Below, piece by piece: positions 25,850-34,976 of a stretch of DNA of 36,943 bases. The notes beneath the pieces were generated by a model, which was not told the origin of the DNA, ran no database searches, and saw nothing but the letters and a program-made list of their open reading frames with translations. Made by a program: the position numbers and the translations under genes. The DNA is from Bacteroidales bacterium (GTDB lineage Bacteria > Bacteroidota > Bacteroidia > Bacteroidales > WCHB1-69). The DNA lies in assembly GCA_017994425.1 (NCBI GenBank), contig JAGOKS010000014.1, forward strand, positions 1 to 36,943, given 5' to 3'. The stretch's first letter is position 1. Each line of letters opens with the position of its first letter.

Positions 25850-27046
25850 ATGATACATATCAATGATTTTGATTTTAAGGATAAAAAAGTTTTAGTACGT
25901 GTTGATTATAATGTACCTTTGAATGATAAATTTGAAATAGAAGATACCACTCGTATTGATGCTTCATTGAGAACCATTAACAAAATATTGCTTGGTGGAG
26001 GAGCTGTTATTCTTTTGTCTCATTTAGGACGTCCGGAAGGGGTAGAAGCGAGGTATTCACTCGAACATGTACTTCCTTATTTACAGAAAAAAGTAGATGT
26101 GAAAGTGTTTTTTGCTGAAGATTGTTTAGGAGAAGAAGCACAACGTCTTGTAGATGCATTGCCACCGCGTAAAATATTGTTGTTGGAAAATCTGCGTTTT
26201 CACGAAGAAGAAATGAAAGGAGATGTTGATTTTGCAAAAAAATTAGCTTCCTATGGCAATGTATATGTAAATGATGCTTTTTCGGCAGCACACCGTGAAC
26301 ATGCTTCTACTGCTGTTATTGCTCGCTTTTTTCCGAAAAATAAAATGTTCGGTTTTCTGATGCAAGAGGAAATAGATAACTTAAACAAAGTTATGTTAAA
26401 TCCTAAACATCCGTTTACTGCTGTTTTGGGAGGGTCTAAAATCTCAACCAAAATTGACATTATCAATCATTTACTTTCAAAAGTAGATAATATTATTCTT
26501 GGTGGCGGAATGAATTACACCTTGCATAAAGCCATGGGTGGAGATATAGGTTCTTCTCTCTATGAAGAAAATATGATTCCTGTTGCGAAAGAAATTCTTA
26601 AAAAAGCAAAAGATTTTGATGTTAATATATATATCTCTGTTGATTCAGTTACTGCCAATAAATTCGCTAACGATGCCATACGAAGAATTTATGATACGTC
26701 GGAAATACCGGATGATATGGAAGGAATGGATATTGGACCGGAAAGTTGTGTTAAATATAGGGATATTATTTTGAAGTCTGAAACTATCCTATGGAATGGT
26801 CCTCTTGGTGTGTTTGAATTTGATAATTTCAGTAATGGTACCTATATGATAGCCGATGCTATTGTAAGAGCTAGTGAAAAAGGAGCTTTTTCATTAGTAG
26901 GAGGTGGTGATACTATTTCGTCAATTAATAAATTCAAATTGGCAGAAAAATTTAATTATGTCTCTACCGCGGGGGGTGCTATGCTGGAATTCTGTGAAGG
27001 AAGAGAATTACCCGGCATTAAAAGTATTTTAGATAATAATCAATAA
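25850..27046 (+). CDS. pgk: Phosphoglycerate kinase (canonical)
   Basis: A 398-residue glycolytic enzyme that converts 1,3-bisphosphoglycerate and ADP to 3-phosphoglycerate and ATP. All signatures are intact: VRVDYNVPLND near the N-terminus, TTRIDASLRT, SHLGRPEG, ENLRFHEEE, NDAFSAAHREHAST (H148, R149), GGSKISTK, GGGMNYT, WNGPLGVFE (from W315), GGGDT and STAGGAMLE. The full set of substrate arginines and nucleotide-site residues contrasts with the divergent paralogue at 5692. It lies 28 nt after dnaB and 13 nt before rpe, so it shares their transcript. Confidence 0.97.
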   Translation: MIHINDFDFKDKKVLVRVDYNVPLNDKFEIEDTTRIDASLRTINKILLGGGAVILLSHLGRPEGVEARYSLEHVLPYLQKKVDVKVFFAEDCLGEEAQRLVDALPPRKILLLENLRFHEEEMKGDVDFAKKLASYGNVYVNDAFSAAHREHASTAVIARFFPKNKMFGFLMQEEIDNLNKVMLNPKHPFTAVLGGSKISTKIDIINHLLSKVDNIILGGGMNYTLHKAMGGDIGSSLYEENMIPVAKEILKKAKDFDVNIYISVDSVTANKFANDAIRRIYDTSEIPDDMEGMDIGPESCVKYRDIILKSETILWNGPLGVFEFDNFSNGTYMIADAIVRASEKGAFSLVGGGDTISSINKFKLAEKFNYVSTAGGAMLEFCEGRELPGIKSILDNNQ

Positions 27047-27059
27047 TATTTTATTAATT

Positions 27060-27713
27060 ATGAAACATCTTATAGCTCCGTCGTTATTATCAGCTGATTT
27101 TGGCAATCTGCAACGTGATATTGAAATGATAAACGAAAGTAAAGCCGACTGGTTTCACTTAGATATTATGGATGGTAATTTTGTTCCTAATTTATCCATC
27201 GGCTTTCCGGTATTAAAAGTCATTGCACAACATGCAACAAAGCCCTTAGATATCCATTTAATGATACAAAATCCGGATTTTTATATCGAGCGTTTTTGTA
27301 GCGAAGCCAAAGCATCGATTCTAACGGTTCATTATGAAGCTTGTACGCATTTGCATAGGAGTTTGCAAAGCATAAAAAAAATGAAAGTTAAAACCGGTGT
27401 CTCTCTCAATCCTCATACTCCGGTGGATGTATTGGAAGATATCCTCTGTGAGACAGATGTTGTTTTATTAATGTCGGTAAATCCCGGATTCGGCGGACAA
27501 AAATTTATAGAAAATACCTATCGCAAGATTGAAAAATTAAAGGCAATGATACATGCCCAAGGTCTGAAAACATTAATTGAAGTTGATGGTGGTGTTGATT
27601 TAACGAATTATAAAAAATTATTGGCTGCCGGTGCCGATGTTTTAGTATGCGGGTATGCTGTTTTTAGTTCGGATAATCCTTTGCAAACCATAGAAATGTT
27701 ATCACTTATCTAA
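27060..27713 (+). CDS. rpe: Ribulose-phosphate 3-epimerase
   Basis: A 217-residue TIM-barrel enzyme that interconverts ribulose 5-phosphate and xylulose 5-phosphate in the pentose phosphate pathway. Hallmarks are IAPSLLSADF at the N-terminus, HLDIMDGNFVPNLSIGF (catalytic Asp and metal-binding His region), PLDIHLMIQNP, LLMSVNPGFGGQKFI, and EVDGGVDLTNYKKLLAAGADVLVCG with the second catalytic Asp. Length and spacing are standard. It is preceded by pgk (13 nt) and followed by a beta-barrel gene after 4 nt. Confidence 0.97.
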   Translation: MKHLIAPSLLSADFGNLQRDIEMINESKADWFHLDIMDGNFVPNLSIGFPVLKVIAQHATKPLDIHLMIQNPDFYIERFCSEAKASILTVHYEACTHLHRSLQSIKKMKVKTGVSLNPHTPVDVLEDILCETDVVLLMSVNPGFGGQKFIENTYRKIEKLKAMIHAQGLKTLIEVDGGVDLTNYKKLLAAGADVLVCGYAVFSSDNPLQTIEMLSLI

Positions 27714-27717
27714 AGCA

Positions 27718-28641
27718 ATGTTTAATCGAATTTGGTTCTATAAAATACTATTGATAGCTTGTTTGTTTTCAAACACACTTCCTCTGTTTGCTCAAATTAC
27801 AGATTCACAAAAAGCAGCTCTTGATGAAAAAAATAAAGGCTTTGACTTTTATTTTAATTGCGGAATGTATATCGGGAATAAATTTACTGCGAATTATTAC
27901 AATGGTATTTCCAATCCTTCTGAAGTTAGTATATATAGGGTAGTTGATAATACTTATTATAGGGAAGAAATAAAAAACTTAATAGAAGAACGTCAGGATG
28001 TGATTATGGATGAGAGTGGAATTGCTCTTGATAATATTGAAACAAAAATGCGTTACAATATGTCGTTTATCTTTGGATTTGGATTGATATATCACTTTAA
28101 CAGGAATCTATCATTGACCTTATCCTTTAGCCAGGCCAGATTGACAACCATAGGAGGCGTTACATTTACTTATAATTCCGGTGTGCCCGGTAACGAACGT
28201 CCTCAGATTTTAGTATATAATGTGATTGGTAAGGAGTTGCGGAATTTTTTTGAAATAGGAACACGATATACTATTTATGCTAATGAAAAAGTATTGCCTT
28301 TTTTTGAACTTGCCGCACAATTAAATAGTCTTAAAGTGAAAAGTGCAGATTTAGTGATTGAAGATCAACCTTTTTCTATGATGGATATCTATGCAGGACA
28401 AACCTATGTTCCTAACAGCGGATTAACAGAAATTAATCCGTATTTGGGAGGGGTAGGTGGAGGTATTGTAGGTGGATTCGGAATACGTATTCCTTTTACT
28501 AAAACGGTTGCTTTAGAACCAATTATTCAACTGCAATACACATTTATGAATTTAAAAGTTTATGACGAAAAGAAAATGATGCCGAATTATAATTTCATGG
28601 TTCGTTTGATTGTTGGGGATGAAATATTTGCTAAAAAATAA
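27718..28641 (+). CDS. Predicted outer membrane beta-barrel protein
   Basis: A 307-residue exported protein with a signal peptide ending near LFAQ (about residue 26). The rest is dominated by beta strands such as FDFYFNCGMYIGNKF, YNMSFIFGFGLIYHF, LSLTLSFSQARL, FFEIGTRYTIYA, VLPFFELAAQL, GGIVGGFGIRIPF, LEPIIQLQYTFM and NFMVRLIVG, consistent with a transmembrane barrel. A central extramembrane portion around residues 60-110 carries a charged NLIEERQDVIMDE segment. The family is not recognised. The next gene overlaps its stop codon by 1 nt (TAATG), so the two are translationally coupled. Confidence 0.72.
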   Translation: MFNRIWFYKILLIACLFSNTLPLFAQITDSQKAALDEKNKGFDFYFNCGMYIGNKFTANYYNGISNPSEVSIYRVVDNTYYREEIKNLIEERQDVIMDESGIALDNIETKMRYNMSFIFGFGLIYHFNRNLSLTLSFSQARLTTIGGVTFTYNSGVPGNERPQILVYNVIGKELRNFFEIGTRYTIYANEKVLPFFELAAQLNSLKVKSADLVIEDQPFSMMDIYAGQTYVPNSGLTEINPYLGGVGGGIVGGFGIRIPFTKTVALEPIIQLQYTFMNLKVYDEKKMMPNYNFMVRLIVGDEIFAKK

Positions 28642-29453
28642 TGAGAAAAATAGTAGTTTTTTCTATGTTCTTACTATGTTTTGCATGTATATCAGTGCAA
28701 AGTCAAAGCAATACATATGTTTTTCAAAAAGAACTATCTCAAAAAGGAAAATTGTTAAAAGCAGATGTATTAGGCAATGTGTATCTTTCGGATGGAAGCG
28801 TTATCTATAAATATGATAATCAACTTAACTTTCAGTATTCTTTTGCTGATTTTTCTCTTGGTAAAATTCATTCTTTTGACGTGAGCAATCCCATGAAAAT
28901 TATGGTTTTTTTCGGAGAGCTTATGCAATTATCTTTTTTAAATAATACGCTTTCAATACAAAATACATTATTTTTGCTGAGAGATTTACAGTTTGTTCAG
29001 CCTACGCAAGTATGTTTGTCCTATGATAATGGTTTTTGGGTTTATGACGAGATGAAAGATCGTTTGGTGCGTTATGATGCAAATACAATTAAAGTTAATG
29101 AAAGCCAAATTCTTACTAATGTTATTGGAGAAAAAATCTATCCAAATAGCATGCAAGAAGTAGGTGGACTATATTTGATTTTGAATAGTCCGAAAATAGG
29201 TTTTATTATCTTCGATAAATACGGAACATATCTAAAACGAATTCCTATTACAGATGTATCCTATTTCAATGTTTGGAATGGACAATTAGTGTTCGTAAAG
29301 AATAATTCGATACAAGTCTTAAACATTGAAACAGTAGACATACAATCCTATATTTTGCCCGATGCTGATGCAGAACAAGTCATAATTAATGGCAAGCAAC
29401 TTATTATTCTTACAGCCAAAGGCATGGTAAAAATGTATTTTATTCCCAATTAA
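28641..29453 (+). CDS. Predicted secreted beta-propeller-like protein
   Basis: A 270-residue protein with a signal peptide (MRKIVVFSMFLLCFACISVQSQ). The mature part has repeating beta-blade-like units of about 40 residues, such as GKLLKADVLGNVYLSDGSVIYKYD, FVQPTQVCLSYDNGFWVYDEMKDRLVRYD and YFNVWNGQLVFVKNNSIQVLN, in the style of NHL- or six-bladed propellers. It is coupled to the barrel gene by a 1-nt overlap, so both may belong to one envelope assembly. No catalytic motif was seen. It is the last gene of the lysS run. Confidence 0.7.
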   Translation: MRKIVVFSMFLLCFACISVQSQSNTYVFQKELSQKGKLLKADVLGNVYLSDGSVIYKYDNQLNFQYSFADFSLGKIHSFDVSNPMKIMVFFGELMQLSFLNNTLSIQNTLFLLRDLQFVQPTQVCLSYDNGFWVYDEMKDRLVRYDANTIKVNESQILTNVIGEKIYPNSMQEVGGLYLILNSPKIGFIIFDKYGTYLKRIPITDVSYFNVWNGQLVFVKNNSIQVLNIETVDIQSYILPDADAEQVIINGKQLIILTAKGMVKMYFIPN

Positions 29454-29454
29454 T

Positions 29455-29475
29455 AAAATGAGTTCAGAACTCAGA
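29455..29475 (-). terminator. Weak candidate terminator between convergent genes
   Basis: TGAGTT (29459-29464) and AACTCA (29468-29473) form a short stem with a CAG loop. On the minus strand it is followed by TTTTATT. It sits in the 39-bp gap between the lysS run and folP. Confidence 0.4.
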
Positions 29476-29492
29476 AAAAGTTGCTTTATACT

Positions 29493-30326
29493 TTATTTCA
29501 ATATTTTATCAACAATAGTAATCGCTTCTTTGGCAGCTTTCACATCGTGTACTCTAAGTATGTTTGCATGATGCAATAAAGCGTAAGTGTGAGCCACTGT
29601 ACTGGCGTTTAGGGCTTCTTGTGGGGTTATATGTAAGAGTTTCCAAAACATTGATTTGCGTGATACAGCAACTAATAAAGGACAATCCAACATTTTAAAA
29701 GTTTCTATATTGTGAAGTAATTCATAATTTTGTTCTATTGTTTTTCCAAAGCCGAAGCCTACATCAATGATAACATCGGAAACATTCAAGGCGTACAGGG
29801 TTTCCAATCGTTGACTGAGGTAGTAGAAAATATCTTTTACTACATCATTATAGCTTGTATATTGTTGCATTACTGCCGGTTTTCCACTGGTATGCATCAT
29901 AATATATGGCACTTTAAGGCTTGCTACGGTAGGAAACATAGTGTTATCGAATTCCCCTCCGGAAATATCATTGATGATACAAGCACCTAAATCAACAGCT
30001 TCACGCGCAACAGCAGCTCGCCAGGTGTCAACAGAAATGATGGCAGTAGGGAAATGTTTCACAACTTCGCTAACTACTTCTTTTATGCGTTTTAATTCTT
30101 CTTCTTCCGATAAATCAATGGCTGCAGGACGCGTAGACATAACGCCTATATCAATGATGTCCGCTTGTTCCATCAACATGGTTTCAACTCTGGCAAGATA
30201 TTTTTTTTTATCACCAAAATAATAAGCTCCATCATAAAAAGAATCTTCGGTATAATTTAAAATGCCCATTATCAAGGGTTTTTCCAATGATAATAAACGT
30301 CCGTTGCAATTGATTGACGGTAGCAT
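29493..30326 (-). CDS. folP: Dihydropteroate synthase
   Basis: A 277-residue TIM-barrel folate enzyme that condenses p-aminobenzoate with dihydropterin pyrophosphate and is the sulfonamide target. Landmarks are MGILNYTEDSFYDG (20-33), DIIDIGVMSTRPAA, ISVDTWRAAVAREAV, IINDISGG, YIMMHTSGKP, VIIDVGFGFGKT, VAVSRKSMF, NASTVAHTYALLHHANILRVHDV. Two conserved loops depart from the textbook sequence: NVTPDSF is NYTEDSF, and GGESTRPG is GVMSTRPA. The second is within the range seen in Bacteroidota, and the first is less usual. The start lies 1 nt after the pyrG stop, so the genes are co-transcribed. Confidence 0.94.
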   Translation of the reverse strand: MLPSINCNGRLLSLEKPLIMGILNYTEDSFYDGAYYFGDKKKYLARVETMLMEQADIIDIGVMSTRPAAIDLSEEEELKRIKEVVSEVVKHFPTAIISVDTWRAAVAREAVDLGACIINDISGGEFDNTMFPTVASLKVPYIMMHTSGKPAVMQQYTSYNDVVKDIFYYLSQRLETLYALNVSDVIIDVGFGFGKTIEQNYELLHNIETFKMLDCPLLVAVSRKSMFWKLLHITPQEALNASTVAHTYALLHHANILRVHDVKAAKEAITIVDKILK

Positions 30327-30327
30327 T

Positions 30328-31944
<1,617 letters not shown>

Positions 31945-31972
31945 TTATATTAACAATTAAAATTTTAAAAAG

Positions 31973-31980
31973 CAAAAGTA
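31973..31980 (-). promoter_or_regulatory. Bacteroidota -7 box for pyrG-folP
   Basis: The minus strand reads TACTTTTG followed by CT, matching TAnnTTTG, 29 nt before the pyrG ATG. It shares the 262-bp interval 31945-32206 with the divergent promoter at 32101. Confidence 0.7.
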
Positions 31981-32100
31981 CTAAATTATGCATTACAAAA
32001 TAAATATAAAAAAATATTTTTCATTAATTAAAAGCTTCTTTTTAAAGAAAGAATGATAAAAAAAATATTTTATAAATAAGTAAAATATAATAAAAATTAT

Positions 32101-32108
32101 TATATTTG
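32101..32108 (+). promoter_or_regulatory. Bacteroidota -7 box for the T9SS cargo gene
   Basis: TATATTTG matches TAnnTTTG in very AT-rich DNA, about 98 nt before the ATG at 32207. Confidence 0.6.
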
Positions 32109-32206
32109 TATGCGTTTTTAAAATAATATAATTTAAGGTAATGCTTTGTTTTAGAATAAATCAAATAGTTAAAATTGAAAATTATAATTAAATAAATCCA
32201 AAAATC

Positions 32207-34771
32207 ATGAAATCGAAGTCTTTATTCTATCTGCCGTTTATTGTTTTATTTGCGGGTGTATCGCTCAGTAGTTATTCAACTCCTTCGGGAACCTTAAAAA
32301 TTCTTGCTTCGGGAACAAGTTCAACGCCCCCTTATAATAATTGGATATGTGGAATAGGTGTTCCTTCGGAAACCTATAGCATTACAGCGGCGGACTTATC
32401 AACCCTTATGTCTCAAAATGCCTATAAATTGAGCCTTAACTATGATACTATTGTGATTTCGGGAAGTGTAGTTTTAGATTTCAGTTCTTCTGCTTCCGAT
32501 GTTTATCTGGCACTTCGCACAAACAATTATGAACAAGGGGTTATTACTTTTGATTCCAATGCTTCACTACAATTGATTGCCGCTAGTAACAAAAAATCAG
32601 TAATTAGTCTTTCTGCAGGGCAAATGCTTAATTTTCTTCAAGTAAAAGCCGATACGATTAAAATCATGGATGTAAATCAGGGATATCAGCGCATTGAAAT
32701 GAATGGTTTTAAAAACTGGATACAAGCAGATATTGATTCATTAATAAGCAGAGCTTCACATAAAGGCTATGATATTGCAGAAAAAGCTTCCGGTGGATAT
32801 AAAGTCAATGATTTTACATATAATACATTATTTGAAGCTGATAGTGGTGTTTTTTCTATGACGGCACAACAAAACTTTTTGAACGGTGCCGGTATCGGAT
32901 TTAAAAACATGGATAGAGATGGCACCCTTGCCGGTATCCCTTTAGGGGCTTTTCCTTCCGATACTTTTTATGTGGATCTTAGCAATGCCGATGGATTGCG
33001 TTTTAAAGTGAATGTGAATGGTAATGCGGAAAAACTTAGCATTGCCATTTCCAATTGCGCTACCATGGTCTTTGAATATTATTTATATGACATTCCTTTT
33101 ACTGCAGTCGATAAAGATGGATATATGACAGTGCCACTTGCTTTGTTTCAAAAGGAATTCTGGAGCGGAAACTGGGATTTAACAAAACCCATAGTTTTTA
33201 TTATTGAGATTATGAATATTACAAATGGAACAAAAGTGTCTTTCAGCGATATACATGCTTATAAGCTGCAAGATAAAACGAATGGTTTTGTTCAACTCGG
33301 TAATATGGTTGCCAATGGATTTCTGGAAATTCTTAGCACGGGTAATGTACATCAAGAAAAAGGCACAAGTCTTTTAGCTAAAAACAAAACAAGAATACAA
33401 GCCAACGGCAATATCATTCTATTCAATAATGATAATACTTTCTGTGATGATGTCTTTTTAAAAGCAAATTATATGTATGTAGAAATGGATTCCAATACAA
33501 TTATGAAAGATTCCATTCATTTCTATTTCAATGGACTGCCAAATTATACTATTAGCGATGTAGTTGTAAATGATATTAGTAAAGGTGCTTTGAATACTTA
33601 TTCACTCCCTGTAAAAACACAAGCAACCCATAGGGTGGAAGTTATGTTCACTTCTCAGATTATTAGCTTTACAATTACTGGAGATAGGGATGTGTGCTTA
33701 CAGGAAGGTGGTATTCTCACGGCGAATGGAAATGTGGATGGATATACCTGGCTATACGACGGAGAAATCATTTCACATATGTATGAAATAATGCTTCCTG
33801 ATACTTTCCCTTTAGGTACGTATCGTTATTTTCTTACAGCAGAAAGGACGTATAATAGCTTACATTATACATTGACAAAAAGTGTTTTGATACGTGTTCA
33901 TGCTCCGATTTCTCAACACGAAATTGCAAGCATTTGCCAAAATGAACTTCCTTATACTTGGCGAGATACAATTTTTGATACAGGAACAATTACCGGAAAT
34001 TATGTTTTTAATCGTTCTACGGTGTATGGATGTGATAGTATCGTAGATTTAACATTGACGGTCTACGATAGTTATGAAGTAATTGAAGAACTTCAGCTGT
34101 GTGAAACGGATTTACCGTATACCTGGCATGATACAGTCTTTGAAACAGGAAGTCATAGCGATACAATTGTTTTTTACCGTACTACTGAAAGAGGGTGTGA
34201 TAGTGTTGTAAGCCTGGCATTAACAATTATTCCTTCCTTGCCTGAGACAATAGGTCCTATGGTAGGTGATACCTTAATTAGTGCAGGTGGTGAATATACT
34301 TATTCCATTACGGCTGTTGATGGCGTAGCTTTTTATCATTGGGTGGTAGAAGATACATTCCCCGGTCAAAATAAATACATAACAATCGACACACTTACTA
34401 TTGATACTTTCTTTATTTTGAAGCATCCTAACTGTGATTATGTAATCTCAGTCAATGCAATTAACGATTGTGATTCTTCTGAAGCAACAACACTCTTTGT
34501 ACGTTTAGTGGGATCCGTAAACGAAGTAAGTGCTGATTTGCTACTGAAACTATTCCCAAATCCGACGAATAATGCTTTGCAGATTAAAAGTGACAACTTT
34601 CAAGTAAATGAAGTATTATTGTATGATATAATGGGAAAAGAATTAAAACATTTTATCGTAAATGCTACTCATGCTACATTTGATGTGAGTGATTTGCAAG
34701 CCGGAATGTATTTTCTTGTTATTACAACAGAAAAGGGGATGATAACGAAAAAAGTCCAAATTGTCAGGTAG
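32207..34771 (+). CDS. Secreted T9SS substrate with carbohydrate-binding-like domain and tandem Cys repeats
   Basis: An 854-residue exported protein with a signal peptide (about 1-24) and a C-terminal type A T9SS sorting domain (about 780-854: LLKLFPNPTNNALQI, VLLYDIMGKEL, LQAGMYFLVITTEKG, KKVQIVR). The middle third (about 245-365) has GLRFKVNVNGNAEKLSIAI, DKDGYMTVPLALFQ and GTKVSFSDIHAYKL, resembling a galactose-binding-like beta-sandwich. About residues 565-680 hold two tandem repeats of about 55 residues, each with C-x-x-x-LPYTW-x-DT-x-F-x-TG and GCDS-hydrophobic at the end. Predicted fate: export by Sec, then outer-membrane secretion and surface attachment. No catalytic motif was recognised, so adhesion or glycan binding is the most likely role. 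It is monocistronic. Confidence 0.82.
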   Translation: MKSKSLFYLPFIVLFAGVSLSSYSTPSGTLKILASGTSSTPPYNNWICGIGVPSETYSITAADLSTLMSQNAYKLSLNYDTIVISGSVVLDFSSSASDVYLALRTNNYEQGVITFDSNASLQLIAASNKKSVISLSAGQMLNFLQVKADTIKIMDVNQGYQRIEMNGFKNWIQADIDSLISRASHKGYDIAEKASGGYKVNDFTYNTLFEADSGVFSMTAQQNFLNGAGIGFKNMDRDGTLAGIPLGAFPSDTFYVDLSNADGLRFKVNVNGNAEKLSIAISNCATMVFEYYLYDIPFTAVDKDGYMTVPLALFQKEFWSGNWDLTKPIVFIIEIMNITNGTKVSFSDIHAYKLQDKTNGFVQLGNMVANGFLEILSTGNVHQEKGTSLLAKNKTRIQANGNIILFNNDNTFCDDVFLKANYMYVEMDSNTIMKDSIHFYFNGLPNYTISDVVVNDISKGALNTYSLPVKTQATHRVEVMFTSQIISFTITGDRDVCLQEGGILTANGNVDGYTWLYDGEIISHMYEIMLPDTFPLGTYRYFLTAERTYNSLHYTLTKSVLIRVHAPISQHEIASICQNELPYTWRDTIFDTGTITGNYVFNRSTVYGCDSIVDLTLTVYDSYEVIEELQLCETDLPYTWHDTVFETGSHSDTIVFYRTTERGCDSVVSLALTIIPSLPETIGPMVGDTLISAGGEYTYSITAVDGVAFYHWVVEDTFPGQNKYITIDTLTIDTFFILKHPNCDYVISVNAINDCDSSEATTLFVRLVGSVNEVSADLLLKLFPNPTNNALQIKSDNFQVNEVLLYDIMGKELKHFIVNATHATFDVSDLQAGMYFLVITTEKGMITKKVQIVR

Positions 34772-34814
34772 TCATTCTAAAGAAACGAATTTAAAAAATA
34801 GTTCTACCCTCATA

Positions 34815-34846
34815 AAAAAAGCCTCCGCATAAGTGGAGACTTTTTT
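34815..34846. terminator. Bidirectional rho-independent terminator
   Basis: CTCCGC (34823-34828) pairs with GTGGAG (34833-34838) around an ATAA loop, extended by AAAAAAG/CTTTTTT outside a single C-A mismatch. T runs exist on both strands, so it can end the plus-strand T9SS cargo transcript and the minus-strand tRNA transcript. Confidence 0.88.
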
Positions 34847-34847
34847 G

Positions 34848-34918
34848 TTGACCAACTAGGATTCGAACCCAGACAAACAGAACCAGAATCTGTGGTGCTA
34901 CCGTTACACCATTGGTCA
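34848..34918 (-). tRNA. tRNA-Gln (anticodon CUG)
   Basis: A 71-nt cloverleaf on the minus strand. The acceptor stem TGACCAA pairs with TTGGTCA and has the U1-A72 pair usual for tRNA-Gln. The anticodon arm ACAGA/TCTGT holds the loop TTCTGGT, giving anticodon CTG. The T arm is CTGGG-TTCGAAT-CCTAG. The discriminator base is A and the CCA end is not encoded. It reads CAG codons. A TATTTTTG box lies 12 nt upstream (34931-34938), and the bidirectional terminator follows directly. Confidence 0.93.
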
Positions 34919-34930
34919 ATTTCAGGTTTG

Positions 34931-34938
34931 CAAAAATA
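34931..34938 (-). promoter_or_regulatory. Bacteroidota -7 box for tRNA-Gln
   Basis: The minus strand reads TATTTTTG followed by CA, matching TAnnTTTG, 12 nt before the mature tRNA 5' end, a usual spacing for a tRNA gene. Confidence 0.72.
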
Positions 34939-34976
34939 GCTATTTTTTTTTTACGGTAAGTGATTCATTACAAAAT

